Translations under genes and position numbers: made by a program | The notes under the pieces: model-generated | Seen by the model: the letters and a program-made list of their open reading frames with translations, nothing else | What the model was told of the DNA's origin: nothing | Databases searched by the model: none | Shown: piece after piece, positions 28,645 to 38,224 of the stretch | Layout: the number at the start of each line of letters is the position of its first letter | Numbering within the stretch: position 1 is the first letter of the stretch | Assembly (NCBI GenBank): GCA_000403255.2 | Contig: KE159571.1 | Location: 654,111 to 718,110, forward strand | DNA: 64,000 bases | DNA from: Lachnospiraceae bacterium 3-1 | Lineage (GTDB): Bacteria > Bacillota > Clostridia > Lachnospirales > Lachnospiraceae | Direction of reading: 5' to 3'

Positions 28645-29508
28645 ATGAAAGTAACATCATATATGGCCAGTGGAGTAGCTTCCAGCAGCATACAGGGAAC
28701 GATATCCACGAGAAATATGCAAAAGAATACAAGAGCTTCCAAAAAGAGCAGTCAGAACAAAGGAAAAAAGAAAAACGTAAATTATAATCCAAGAGAAATA
28801 CGCTCTGCGCTGTCTCGGGTAAAAAAAGCACAGAGCGCCGGGCAGGTGTTGGCACAGGCCAAGGGAAAGCTGGCTAATTTGCTGAAAGCAAAAGGCACAG
28901 GGCAATTCAATGAAGCACAGCTTGCAGCGGCTATTATCCATGCTCGCAGGATGGTGCGTTGCGCCCAGATGAAGACACAGAATCTAAAACAGGAAGAGCA
29001 GCTTCAGAAAAGGCATGCCAAGGAAGTGAAAGCAGAAGAACAGCAGCAAAAAAATGAAATAAAGCTCAGGGTAAAACAAAAAGAGCAGAATCTCAAACAA
29101 AAAGCAAGGATGGACAAAAGCCAGAGAATCCAGAAGCAGAAACGCCAGCAGCAGGAATTGATGCAGAAACGCCGGATTCACCGCAACATGGAGCATGAGA
29201 AGATGGAGGAAGCAGATTTGGAGTATAAGAAAAATATGGGCAATGCTTCCAATTATTCTGAGAATGAAGCGTTTGCATATGCCTATGTTCCGACTGAGGG
29301 TGTGGAGCTTAAGTTGAGCGAGGACGGCATAGAGCTGACAGAAGCACAGATAGAAGCGCAGATTGAGCAGCAGATAGAAATGATGGTGGCAGCAGAGATG
29401 ACAGTAAGCACTGGCGTTCCAGATATTTCTGCAGGTGCAGCTACTACAGTTGGCGGAGGAGCCGATATGTCAGGCGGGGATGTTCCGTCGGTGGATTTGG
29501 TGGTTTGA
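28645..29508 (+). CDS. Hypothetical coiled-coil protein
   Basis: A 287-aa protein that I do not recognise. Residues about 1-45 are Ser/Thr/Lys rich; 48-105 are helical; 110-200 form a long Gln/Lys/Glu coiled coil (KQKEQNLKQKARMDKSQRIQ and similar); the last 60 residues are acidic then Gly/Ala/Val-rich and likely disordered. No signal peptide or membrane segment. AGGGAGGG lies upstream, and it is a single gene between the operon terminator and a terminator at 29609. Confidence 0.6.
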   Translation: MKVTSYMASGVASSSIQGTISTRNMQKNTRASKKSSQNKGKKKNVNYNPREIRSALSRVKKAQSAGQVLAQAKGKLANLLKAKGTGQFNEAQLAAAIIHARRMVRCAQMKTQNLKQEEQLQKRHAKEVKAEEQQQKNEIKLRVKQKEQNLKQKARMDKSQRIQKQKRQQQELMQKRRIHRNMEHEKMEEADLEYKKNMGNASNYSENEAFAYAYVPTEGVELKLSEDGIELTEAQIEAQIEQQIEMMVAAEMTVSTGVPDISAGAATTVGGGADMSGGDVPSVDLVV

Positions 29509-29608
29509 TTTGGCAAGTTTATATAGAGCATGGGAAAACGGAGTTTCTCCAACAAAAGGATAGCCCATATTTACCTGTTTGAAAAAGAAAGAATATTGCT
29601 GTTAAGTT

Positions 29609-29646
29609 AAGAGGTACTACATAAGCGTGTTGGTATCTCTTTTTTA
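29609..29646 (+). terminator. Terminator after the coiled-coil gene
   Basis: AAGAGGTAC pairs with GTATCTCTT (one G-T pair) around a 15-nt loop, running into TTTTTT. Confidence 0.6.
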
Positions 29647-29774
29647 TCGTCGTGAAGCAGCAGAAATGAAATGATGATATTGAAGGATTATTCGTTAATT
29701 CTTCATTAAAAGAATATTAAGGAAATCTTTATTGTTCTATGCAAATAAATATGATATTCTACAAATGTTCTGCT

Positions 29775-29820
29775 GAGCATGCTCTCATATATTACTGTTG
29801 TAAAATATGAGAGCATACTC
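29775..29820 (+). promoter_or_regulatory. Long 5' UTR hairpin before the secreted-protein gene
   Basis: A 16-bp inverted repeat with a single mismatch (GAGCATGCTCTCATAT and its partner, 14-nt spacer), ending 26 nt before the ATG. It could be an operator or an mRNA-stabilising hairpin. A weak promoter (TTGTTC, 17 bp, TATTCT) lies just upstream near 29733-29761. Confidence 0.5.
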
Positions 29821-29846
29821 GAAAAAAGAAAAAACAAGGGAATAGC

Positions 29847-30554
29847 ATGAACAAACGAAAAACTTTTACTTCTCTGGCATTAGCTGCAATTATGGCAGCT
29901 ACTATGAGTACAACGGCATTTGCCGCAGAAACGGCGCCTGTTATCAATGACACCAAAGACTTTTCTAATGTAGGGGAACCCACTTATAACTATGAGGGAG
30001 ACTATATCATTCAATCCTACGACTTAACTGATGAAGAAATCAAATTAGGACAGGACTTACAGGAATTACATACACACCCAACAAAGGCTCGCCATTTTAG
30101 TTTAACTCCCCATAGCCACTCAATCAAAAATGTTAAAACGGGAACTTTTCGCAAGTATAGTTGGAATCCTACTACGGTATGGACAAGAAATTCTAAATAC
30201 CCTAAATCCACGGATTGGCCTACTGTATCATGGGCAACATCAAAAAGTAAAAGCGTATCCAAATCAGTAAGTACCTCTGTCGGGGTTACAGATAGTGTAG
30301 TATCCTCTTCTCTTGGTACTAGTTATACTAAATCACATACAATTTCTACCTCTACTACTCGTACTTTCAAAGTTCCGTATAAAAAAGACGGTAGAGTGAA
30401 AGTAACATATTCTCGTCCATACAAAACATTTACTTGTGTAACTACATATGTTCTTTCTGGACCGCCTTTAAGTAAATGGCAAGAAACGGGTAAAGGTAGC
30501 GCATTGGGTAAACCTACAAACATTGTATGTGACTTAGAAACAAGAAGTTATTAA
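29847..30554 (+). CDS. Secreted Ser/Thr-rich protein of unknown function
   Basis: A 235-aa product with a textbook signal peptide (MNKRKTFTSLALAAIMAATM, cleavage near AFA-AE at residues 26-28), so exported. Residues about 125-175 alternate Ser/Thr with hydrophobics (KSVSTSVGVTDSVVSSSLGT), followed by a beta-rich region (TFKVPYKKDGRVKVTYSRPY). That pattern is reminiscent of beta-pore-forming toxins of the aerolysin/ETX-MTX2 kind, but this is only a resemblance in texture; I do not claim the family. The start follows AAGGGAA. Two small membrane-associated proteins follow in the same direction. Confidence 0.6.
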   Translation: MNKRKTFTSLALAAIMAATMSTTAFAAETAPVINDTKDFSNVGEPTYNYEGDYIIQSYDLTDEEIKLGQDLQELHTHPTKARHFSLTPHSHSIKNVKTGTFRKYSWNPTTVWTRNSKYPKSTDWPTVSWATSKSKSVSKSVSTSVGVTDSVVSSSLGTSYTKSHTISTSTTRTFKVPYKKDGRVKVTYSRPYKTFTCVTTYVLSGPPLSKWQETGKGSALGKPTNIVCDLETRSY

Positions 30555-30632
30555 ATTTACCATTAGGGGATAGAAAGATTGATCATAACAACCTTTTTAT
30601 CTCCTTTTTTACCAACGAAAAGGAGGCTGTTT

Positions 30633-31442
30633 GTGAAAAAATCATTTAAAATTATCATTTCTATTTTTCTTCTTTGTATAATAGGGCTGGTTATTTTTTT
30701 TGCTTTTCCCAAAAATTCTTTTGATTTTTCAACTCTTAAATTAGACCAAAAAAATGCTTATATTTCTATGAGTAAAAATGATATAGACGGTTATAATCGG
30801 TGGCTTCCGTTTTACTTCGCTTTTTCTGAAAAGTCGGATATAGATACCGCACAAGTAGAATCTATACTCAATGAAAAAATTGAAAGTGCCGCTTTGTATG
30901 CTAACAGTAAAATCGTTTATCAGACGAATCAGTTAATTTGGAGTGCGCATAAAGTAAACGACGAACTTTATAACTTAACATTAGTATTAGTTCCAGAACT
31001 ATCTGATTTTTCGTTTGACGGATTTAAATCGCTAACACATATTGAGTTGAGTTCTAATAAGGATTCTAGTCAAAAATATGAACTTTCTAGTTATTTGGTG
31101 GAACAAAAAGTAACTTTAACTGATGAATTATTTTCAGTTTCTTTGTCTAGTATGGAATCAGATATTTCAGAGGATTTAATTGCTGGAGCAAATTATGGAA
31201 TAGATCAAAATGGAAATAAAATCACAAAATTTAGTTTGGAATTTCCTAAAGAATTTTCTAATGTTACAGATTACAAAATTACTGATACCGTACAATCCGA
31301 AGATGATAGGAATACATATTCTGTTGCTTTACAGTTAAGTAAAAATAGTTCAAAATCCGTTTTTAGACCATTTTTGAAAATTGAATATAATAATGGAAAT
31401 TCAGGATATTTAGTTCCGTCTGTTCCTGTTTATTTTAGATAA
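30633..31442 (+). CDS. Membrane-anchored hypothetical protein
   Basis: 269 aa, GTG start 7 nt after AAAGGAGG; the frame is open to 30579 but lacks a ribosome site there. One N-terminal membrane segment (residues about 4-24, FKIIISIFLLCIIGLVIFFA) is followed by an extracytoplasmic domain of about 240 residues with no recognised motif. It is probably co-transcribed with the secreted-protein gene 78 nt upstream and the small membrane gene 15 nt downstream. An immunity or accessory role for the secreted product is possible, but a guess. Confidence 0.6.
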   Translation: MKKSFKIIISIFLLCIIGLVIFFAFPKNSFDFSTLKLDQKNAYISMSKNDIDGYNRWLPFYFAFSEKSDIDTAQVESILNEKIESAALYANSKIVYQTNQLIWSAHKVNDELYNLTLVLVPELSDFSFDGFKSLTHIELSSNKDSSQKYELSSYLVEQKVTLTDELFSVSLSSMESDISEDLIAGANYGIDQNGNKITKFSLEFPKEFSNVTDYKITDTVQSEDDRNTYSVALQLSKNSSKSVFRPFLKIEYNNGNSGYLVPSVPVYFR

Positions 31443-31457
31443 TTAAGGAGGTAAAAC

Positions 31458-31676
31458 ATGAAAAAAGTAATTTGGGGTTCGTTCCTCTCTTTAGCTGGCA
31501 TAATTGCCACGGCACTTTTATTAGGCTTTAGTATGATTAAAGATTGGATAAACGATGATACCTATTCGGTAATTTTTAATTTATCACGATATGAATTACT
31601 GCCTGTACTTGCTGTCTTTATATTCGTTGCTATTTTGGGTATGGTTATTTCTCTATGGGGAATTTTTGAAAAATGA
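31458..31676 (+). CDS. Small two-helix membrane protein
   Basis: 72 aa, with two hydrophobic segments (residues about 5-25 and 47-69) joined by a short polar loop. TAAGGAGG precedes the ATG. It is the third gene of the run starting at 29847. No family recognised. Confidence 0.6.
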   Translation: MKKVIWGSFLSLAGIIATALLLGFSMIKDWINDDTYSVIFNLSRYELLPVLAVFIFVAILGMVISLWGIFEK

Positions 31677-31753
31677 ATAGTAGCGCAATTAAGAGAACGT
31701 AAAAGAGTATTCATAATCACTATAAAAGATTGAATAAGACATAAGAAAAACAG

Positions 31754-32112
31754 ATGGAGAGTTTCAATCAACAAGAACCGTTATTCCTGTTGATTGATTA
31801 CTTCCATGTCCGCTTTCCTACTATGGACGCATTGCCGATTATCCGTGATGTATTACAACTGAAATCTGATTATATGCTTTATAAGGATTATGGAAAATAC
31901 GGATATAAAAGCAAATATGTACTTGGCGACATCAATATCATGTGTTCCATGTAAGAAGAAAGTACGAAAGCCTGCAAGTGAATTGACCGTGTTTTCTATG
32001 GCAGACGGAATTATCTTCGGATTACGGTAACTTATGGTGAATTAATGTATCAGGGTATCCCTCTGAAAGAAGGAACAGATTTTGCAGCAAGCAGCAGTTT
32101 AATCTTATAGAA
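31754..32112 (+). pseudogene. Remnant of a conjugative-element replication initiator (Orf20-like)
   Basis: The first 66 codons (LIDYFHVRFPTMDALPIIRD, then YMLYKDYGKYGYKSKYVLGDINIM) resemble the N-terminus of Rep_trans replication initiation proteins such as Tn916 Orf20. The frame then stops at 31952. A further frame ending at 32112 (YLRITVTYGELMYQGIPLKE) may be debris of another gene from the same element. Evidence of a decayed integrative element; no integrase or end was found nearby. Confidence 0.45.
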
Positions 32113-32121
32113 AGCTCATTC

Positions 32122-33492
32122 TCAAAGGAAGATATATTTCAAAATAAATAAAATAGTCAGGACATACATCAAAACGCTGATTTTCTTTTCTTTTGCCTTT
32201 CCAGTCAAAAGATTGATTAAGGTCCAGGAAATTACTCCAATGGAGATCCCTTCGGAAATACTGTAGGCAAGAGGCATAGCAATCATACATAAAAATGCCG
32301 GAATTCCATCACTCATATCATCAAAGTTGATTTTTGTTACAGCACCCATCATGTAGAAGCCCACGAGAATTAAAGCAGGGGCAATTGCGAAGGATGGGAC
32401 GCTTAAAAACAGAGGGGAGAAAATCACAGATAGCAGGAATAATAGTCCAGTGGTAAGGGCGGTAAGGCCAGTACGTCCCCCAGCGGTTACACCTGTAGCG
32501 CTTTCTGCAAAGGTTGTGGTTGTGGAAGTACCAAAAATGGCTCCTACACAGGTGGCAATTGCATCAGACAATAAAGCGGGTCTGATTCTAGGGAGTTTTC
32601 CTTCTTCGTCCAGCATATCTGCTTTGGTGGAAAGTCCAATCAATGCTCCCAGAGTATCAAACAAATCCACGAATAGGAAAGAGAATATGATAACAGCAAA
32701 ATCTATAAGATGAAAGCTGTTGAAATCTATGGCAAAGACGGCGCCAAAGGTTTCCTGGAAAGAGGAAAAATCAAGGCTGACAAATCCAGATGGAATGACA
32801 GAATACATGCCGTTGTCTGGGGAAGGAACATAAATGCCTGCAACTTCACAGAGAATACCAAGTATCCAAGTGGTAAAGATACCGATTAAAATACTGCCTT
32901 TTACTTGTTTTACTAACAATATTCCCGTAAAAATTAGGCCAATCAATGCAAGAATGGCGCCGATTCCTACAGAATGAAAGTTTTCTCCCTTAAAATTCTG
33001 GTAGGTTACCAGTGTAGAATCGTTGTGTACGATTAATTTTGCATCCTGTAATCCAATAAAGGCGATAAACAGGCCGATTCCCACGCCAACGGCGGCTTTT
33101 AAGGTGGTGGGGATGGTGTTGAATATAGATTCCCGAACATTGGTCAGGGACAGGATGATAAAGATAACACCTTCCACAAATACAGCAAACAATGCAGCTT
33201 GCCAGGAATAGCCCTTTCCGATCACTACCGTGTAGGCAAAGTAAGCATTTAGTCCCATGCCGGGAGCTAATGCAAAAGGATAATTCGCAAGCAGCGCCAT
33301 AAGCAGCGTACCTACAAAGGAAGCCAGAGCGGTGGCAATCAACACAGCCTTTGGGTTCATACCTGCCGCTGAGAGGATGTTAGGATTCACAGCAAGGATA
33401 TAGGCCATGGTCATGAAGGTGGTAAATCCCGCAATGATTTCTGTTTTTACTGTAGTATGGTTGTCACGTAGCTTGAAGAATTTTTCCAACAT
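32122..33492 (-). CDS. NCS2/AzgA-type guanine/hypoxanthine permease
   Basis: A 456-aa, roughly 13-helix purine importer. The N-terminus (EIIAGFTTFMTMAYILAVNPNIL), ALAPGMGLNAYFAYTVV and FGTSTTTTFAESATGVTAGGRTGL match the PbuG/PbuO/AzgA group. It lies 25 nt after the histidine kinase gene and is probably the last gene of that transcript. No purine riboswitch precedes it. Confidence 0.88.
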   Translation of the reverse strand: MLEKFFKLRDNHTTVKTEIIAGFTTFMTMAYILAVNPNILSAAGMNPKAVLIATALASFVGTLLMALLANYPFALAPGMGLNAYFAYTVVIGKGYSWQAALFAVFVEGVIFIILSLTNVRESIFNTIPTTLKAAVGVGIGLFIAFIGLQDAKLIVHNDSTLVTYQNFKGENFHSVGIGAILALIGLIFTGILLVKQVKGSILIGIFTTWILGILCEVAGIYVPSPDNGMYSVIPSGFVSLDFSSFQETFGAVFAIDFNSFHLIDFAVIIFSFLFVDLFDTLGALIGLSTKADMLDEEGKLPRIRPALLSDAIATCVGAIFGTSTTTTFAESATGVTAGGRTGLTALTTGLLFLLSVIFSPLFLSVPSFAIAPALILVGFYMMGAVTKINFDDMSDGIPAFLCMIAMPLAYSISEGISIGVISWTLINLLTGKAKEKKISVLMYVLTILFILKYIFL

Positions 33493-33517
33493 AATTTTAT
33501 TCTCCTTTTGTTTCTTT

Positions 33518-34921
33518 TCATTCTTTTTTCAAGGGCAGCGTAAAAATAAATTCTGTGCCAACTCCTTCTGTGCTGATAACATTAATATTTTCGTTATGTA
33601 CAGAAATGATTTCTTTCACAATGGCAAGTCCAAGACCTGTACCACGTTTGTCTTTTCCGCGGGACAGGTCTGTTTTGTAAAATCGTTCCCAGATTTTTTT
33701 AATACTTTCTTTTGGAATGCCGATTCCGGTATCCTTCACGGAGATAAAAACCTTTTCATTTTTTTCTGTGGTTTCAATGGTTATAGCAGAATCTGGATGA
33801 CTGAATTTAATCGCATTGTCAATCAGGTTGTAAAGTACTTGTTGGATTTTGCTCATATCTGCACAGACAAAAGAGGTTTCTCCTGTTAATATCAATTCAA
33901 AAGAAATCCGTTTTTCCTGGCAGATTCCTTCGAAAGACTGAACTACCAGTTTGATGGTGTTATTAATGTCAAAGCTTGAGATATCCAGCATAGTGCCTTT
34001 GACGCCATATTTGTTCAGCTCCAGCATACTCTGGGTTAGCTTGTTGAGGCGTTCTGTTTCAAATAAAATGATATTCAGGTATTTATCCTGCATTTCATGG
34101 GGAATGGTGCCATCCATAATGGCTTCTATATAGCCTTTGATGGAAGTCAGAGGCGAGCGGAAATCATGAGAAACATTTGCAATAAATTTCCGTTGATCCT
34201 CTTCCAAGGTGGAGAGCTCCGTTGCCATATAATTTAGGGAAGCCGACAGGTATCCTATTTCATCATTGGTATGAATATCAATTTGTGTTTCAAAATTTCC
34301 TTCCGAGTAATCTTTGGCGGCCCTGGTAATTTTCCAGATAGGAATATAAACAGTATAAGTAAAAAGCCCAAGTACCACAAAAGCGCAGAGGAAAATAATA
34401 GCTAAGGTCATGTAGGAAATATTGATAAAGCCATCTTTTAATGCGGTCAGTTCACGAACTGGTTTGTGAATCAATACATAACCTCTTACTTTATAATTAA
34501 TGGTGATAGGAGAAAAGACGGATAGAGTTTCTTCCGAAAAGGTGCCGAAAAAAGTGCCAGTTTGGTAATAGCTGGAACCAAAAACGGTAATGTCAAAGCC
34601 TTCAATGGTGTGAATGGAGGATTCCTGATTGGAATGAATCATAATCTTTCCGCTGTTGCTAATAACTTGGGTATCTGCATTCAGATAGGTGGAAACCGCT
34701 TGAAAATGGGCGGTTACATCTTCTAATGTCATACTTCCCCGGTAATAATTGGCAGCATAATTGGAGGCCAGAAGATTGGATTCCCGATACAGATTGGAAG
34801 CAGTATCTCTTTTTATGTAATTTAAAGTCAGTTGTGAGGTAAATGTGGCAATGGTAATAAAACCAAGAATACCAAATGCCACATAACCAATTAAAAGTTT
34901 CAGATAAAGGGTCCGTTTCAC
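33518..34921 (-). CDS. Sensor histidine kinase
   Basis: 467 aa. Membrane helices at about 8-30 and 170-193 flank an extracytoplasmic sensor region; HAMP follows (194-245), then the HisKA box with phospho-acceptor His252 (ANVSHDFRSPLTSIKGY). The ATPase domain has N (LYNLIDNAIKFS), G1 (VKDTGIGIP) and G2 (KRGTGLGLAIVKEI) boxes. GTG start overlapping the response-regulator stop by one base. The signal is unknown. Confidence 0.93.
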   Translation of the reverse strand: MKRTLYLKLLIGYVAFGILGFITIATFTSQLTLNYIKRDTASNLYRESNLLASNYAANYYRGSMTLEDVTAHFQAVSTYLNADTQVISNSGKIMIHSNQESSIHTIEGFDITVFGSSYYQTGTFFGTFSEETLSVFSPITINYKVRGYVLIHKPVRELTALKDGFINISYMTLAIIFLCAFVVLGLFTYTVYIPIWKITRAAKDYSEGNFETQIDIHTNDEIGYLSASLNYMATELSTLEEDQRKFIANVSHDFRSPLTSIKGYIEAIMDGTIPHEMQDKYLNIILFETERLNKLTQSMLELNKYGVKGTMLDISSFDINNTIKLVVQSFEGICQEKRISFELILTGETSFVCADMSKIQQVLYNLIDNAIKFSHPDSAITIETTEKNEKVFISVKDTGIGIPKESIKKIWERFYKTDLSRGKDKRGTGLGLAIVKEIISVHNENINVISTEGVGTEFIFTLPLKKE

Positions 34922-35619
34922 TATTTCACCTCAAATTTGTATCCAATTCCCCAGACAGTGGCAAGACGCCAGGAAGGGTGGTCTTTGATTTTTTCCCGGA
35001 GACGTTTGACGTGCACATCTACAGTACGTGTGTCGCCGATATATTCATAACCCCAGATATGATCTAAAAGCTGTTCTCTGGTAAATACCTGGTTGGGGGA
35101 AGAAGCAAGAAAATACAAAAGCTCCAGTTCCTTTGGAGGCATATCGACAGATTTACCATAATAAAGGACAGAATAGTTGGTCTGGTTGATGACAAGGTCA
35201 GGATATTCTACACATTTGATATTGACAGCAGTAGATTCCGGTTTGGGAGGCTGGTAGCGGCGCAGCACTGCCTTGACCCGCGCCACTAACTCTTTGGAAT
35301 CAAAGGGTTTCATAATATAGTCGTCTGCGCCAAGCTCCAGGCCAAGCACTTTGTCAAAAATCTCTCCCTTCGCAGAGAGCATAATGATAGGAAGATTGGA
35401 TTTGGTTCGTATTTCCCGACACACCTGATAGCCGTCGATGCCAGGAAGCATCAGATCCAGCAAAATTAAATTCGGCTGATATTGTTCGTATACCGCGAGG
35501 GCTTCCTCTCCGTCTTGAACCATTCGGGTGTCGTAGCATTCTTTGGTTAGGTAAAGAGAAATCAATTCTGCAATATTTGCATCGTCATCCACAATTAATA
35601 TTTTTTGTTTTGCAACCAT
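34921..35619 (-). CDS. OmpR/PhoB-family response regulator
   Basis: 232 aa. Receiver domain with acidic pocket DDD at 11-13, phospho-Asp55 and Lys104; C-terminal winged helix (ELLYFLASSPNQVFTREQLLDHIWG, RTVDVHVKRLREKI). Partner of the overlapping kinase gene. It starts 30 nt after mutS2, so the order mutS2-regulator-kinase-permease reads as one minus-strand transcript. Confidence 0.94.
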   Translation of the reverse strand: MVAKQKILIVDDDANIAELISLYLTKECYDTRMVQDGEEALAVYEQYQPNLILLDLMLPGIDGYQVCREIRTKSNLPIIMLSAKGEIFDKVLGLELGADDYIMKPFDSKELVARVKAVLRRYQPPKPESTAVNIKCVEYPDLVINQTNYSVLYYGKSVDMPPKELELLYFLASSPNQVFTREQLLDHIWGYEYIGDTRTVDVHVKRLREKIKDHPSWRLATVWGIGYKFEVK

Positions 35620-35649
35620 AAGGGCTCCTTCTATAAGATAATTGTTTGC

Positions 35650-38019
35650 TTATTTGAATTCCACAATTGTAACGCCAGAATCTCCTTCTCCGAACTCGCC
35701 CAGCCGGAAAGATTTTACGTATTTTAGCCGCTTTAAATGGCCTTGGACTGCTTTGCGCAGTGCGCCGGTTCCTTTTCCGTGGACAACCCGCACGGAAGGC
35801 ATATGGGCAAGGTAAGCGTCATCCAGATATTTATCAAGCAAAGACACAGCTTCGTCTGTGGTCTTTCCAATCAGATTGATTTCTGTGGAAACAGAAGCAG
35901 ATTTTGACATTTTCAGTTTTCCGGCTCCAGTGGATTTTTTCTTGTTGCCAAGGGTCGGAGGCTCTTCCAAAAGTACCAAATCTTTGATATTTACCAAGGA
36001 TCGTAAGATTCCCATTTGAACGTATAAGTCTCCCTTGTCATTGGGCAGGGTATGGACGGTTCCTTTTAAGTTCATGCTTAATACCTTTACAGAATCGCCA
36101 ATGCGCAATTTTTTTGGAACCTTGTGGTTGGCGGTTTCTTTTTGTTTCAGGGCCATGTTTTTCTCCAGGTTACTCATTTTGCCCCGGAGCTTGCTGCGCT
36201 CCTGTTCCATTTCTTTGGCGGAAGGATTTGCCTGGCCGTATTTATGGAAATTCTTAATCGTCTGGTCTGCAACTTCTTTTGCTTCCCGGAGAATGGCATG
36301 GGCGTCTTCATTTGCCTGTCGGATAATTTTTTCACGCTGGGCATCCAGACGTTCCTGCTTTTCTTCCAGCTTGTGCTTTAAGGCTTCTATTTCTTTTTTG
36401 TATTGTTCTGTTTCCAAACGTTCTTTTTCAATGGCGGTTCGTTTGGTTTCCAAATCAGAAATCAGGTCCTCAAAATTCTCTTCCTGTTCTGTCATACGTG
36501 TTTTGGCATCCTCGATAATATCCGCTGGCAGTCCTAGCTTGCCGGAAATGGCAAAGGCATTGCTTTTTCCAGGAATTCCGATTAAAAGGTGGTAGGTTGG
36601 ACTTAAAGTTTCCACTGAAAATTCACAACAGGCATTTTCCACACCAGCAGTAGAAAGGGCAAAAACTTTCAATTCGCTGTAATGTGTGGTTGCCATGGTG
36701 CGGATACCGTAATCATGGAGCCTGGATAGAATGGAAGTAGCCAGTGCAGCTCCTTCTACCGGGTCTGTTCCAGCGCACAATTCATCAAAGAGCACCAGAG
36801 AATTTTCGTTTACCTGCTTCAAAATGGAAGTAATATTTGTCATATGGGAGGAAAAGGTGCTTAAGTTCTGTTCAATGCTCTGTTCATCTCCAATGTCTGC
36901 AAATACTTCTTCAAATACTGAAAGTTCGGAGCGGTCATTTGCTGGAATGTGTAAGCCTGCCTGCCCCATTAAGGTAAAAAGTCCAACGGTTTTTAAGGAT
37001 ACGGTTTTTCCACCAGTGTTAGGACCTGTGACAATCAACAGATCAAAATCCTCCCCAAGATGGATGTCAATGGGCACAACCTTGCGGCTGTCCAAAAGGG
37101 GATGACGTCCCCGGCGGATTTTTATTCTTCGTTCTTTGTTGAAAACAGGGCTGGTTCCATTGTGTTTTTTTGCCAGAGAGCCTTTGGCAAAAATAAAATC
37201 CAGTTCTGTTAAAATATCATAGTCATCTTTGAGATAAGGAATATATTCTCCAGTCAGGCTGCTTAAGTTGGCAAGAATGATTTCAATTTCTTCTCGTTCC
37301 TTTAGGTAGAGCTCCTTTAAATCATTGTTTAGCTTTACAATTGCCATTGGCTCAATAAAGAAAGTAGAGCCAGTGGAAGACTGGTCATGAATCATACCAG
37401 GCACCTGTCCCTTGGATTCTGCCTTTACTGGAAGGCAGTAACGTCCGTCTCGCATGGTAATGACTGCATCCTGCAAATGGCTGCGGCTGCTGTTTAACAG
37501 CTCGTTCATCTGACTGCGGATTTTTTCATTTGTGTTTTTAATGGAACGTCGGATATGCTTCAAGGTGGCGGAAGCATCATCTGCAATTTCATCTTCTGAC
37601 AGGATACAGCGTCTGATTTCTTCTAAAAGAGGCGTTAAAGGCTCTAGTCTGGCAAAGAGCTCTTCTAAGGAGTCTGCCTTGGATTCTTCTCTTTCATTGC
37701 GGGAATATGCTTTGGCACGTTTTGATACCTCCAACAAGGAGGCAATTTTGAGAAATTCTTCTATGCTTAAAATACCGCCGACTTCTAAACGTTTCAAAGA
37801 GGCGCCTACGTTGTGGGCGCCGGAAAAAGAAAGAGAGCCTTTCTGGTAAATTCTTGTCAGTGCGTCAGAAGTCTGCTGCTGGGCCAGTTGTATCTCTTTC
37901 AGATCTACTGAGGGTTTTAAATTTCTGCAAAGTTCTTTGCCAGAAGCAGAGGTTGCACATTCAGACAGCATATCTATAATTTTGTGGTATTCTAATGTAT
38001 GCAATACTTTTTCATTCAT
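35650..38019 (-). CDS. mutS2: Endonuclease MutS2
   Basis: 789 aa. A MutS-type ATPase core with Walker A TGPNTGGKTVSLKT and FDELCAGTDPVEGAALA (Walker B), a long coiled coil (residues about 510-630), and a C-terminal Smr domain with VVHGKGTGALR. MutS2 suppresses homologous recombination or rescues collided ribosomes in other Firmicutes. The Smr LDLRG-type motif reads INLIG here, so the endonuclease side may be altered. A divergent promoter region separates it from the HtrA-like gene. Confidence 0.93.
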   Translation of the reverse strand: MNEKVLHTLEYHKIIDMLSECATSASGKELCRNLKPSVDLKEIQLAQQQTSDALTRIYQKGSLSFSGAHNVGASLKRLEVGGILSIEEFLKIASLLEVSKRAKAYSRNEREESKADSLEELFARLEPLTPLLEEIRRCILSEDEIADDASATLKHIRRSIKNTNEKIRSQMNELLNSSRSHLQDAVITMRDGRYCLPVKAESKGQVPGMIHDQSSTGSTFFIEPMAIVKLNNDLKELYLKEREEIEIILANLSSLTGEYIPYLKDDYDILTELDFIFAKGSLAKKHNGTSPVFNKERRIKIRRGRHPLLDSRKVVPIDIHLGEDFDLLIVTGPNTGGKTVSLKTVGLFTLMGQAGLHIPANDRSELSVFEEVFADIGDEQSIEQNLSTFSSHMTNITSILKQVNENSLVLFDELCAGTDPVEGAALATSILSRLHDYGIRTMATTHYSELKVFALSTAGVENACCEFSVETLSPTYHLLIGIPGKSNAFAISGKLGLPADIIEDAKTRMTEQEENFEDLISDLETKRTAIEKERLETEQYKKEIEALKHKLEEKQERLDAQREKIIRQANEDAHAILREAKEVADQTIKNFHKYGQANPSAKEMEQERSKLRGKMSNLEKNMALKQKETANHKVPKKLRIGDSVKVLSMNLKGTVHTLPNDKGDLYVQMGILRSLVNIKDLVLLEEPPTLGNKKKSTGAGKLKMSKSASVSTEINLIGKTTDEAVSLLDKYLDDAYLAHMPSVRVVHGKGTGALRKAVQGHLKRLKYVKSFRLGEFGEGDSGVTIVEFK

Positions 38020-38118
38020 AATGATAATCCTTTCCTTCGGGCTCGTTCATTACTTTGTGATTCGATATCGTTAGGAATGATGATATCTTCCGATTATTAT
38101 ACCTGAAAAAGAAAAATC

Positions 38119-38147
38119 TTGCAACAAGCCCAGGAAAAACGTATAAT
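38119..38147 (+). promoter_or_regulatory. Promoter of the HtrA-like gene
   Basis: TTGCAA and TATAAT separated by 17 bp, about 80 nt upstream of the ATG at 38225, probably also serving yhaM. Confidence 0.65.
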
Positions 38148-38224
38148 GTTTATATGTGTTATCGGTTACCGTTCAGCTATGCAGCCTTAAGAGGGATGGC
38201 GGCATGTTCATGGAGGGTGTGTTT

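Noticed and set aside
33493-33517. Purine riboswitch before the NCS2 permease
   Set aside because: Only 25 nt separate it from the kinase gene, too short for a riboswitch; it is read as part of the upstream operon.
36035-36595. 186-codon plus-strand frame
   Set aside because: Antisense to the mutS2 coiled coil; Ser/Phe-rich composition typical of a shadow frame.
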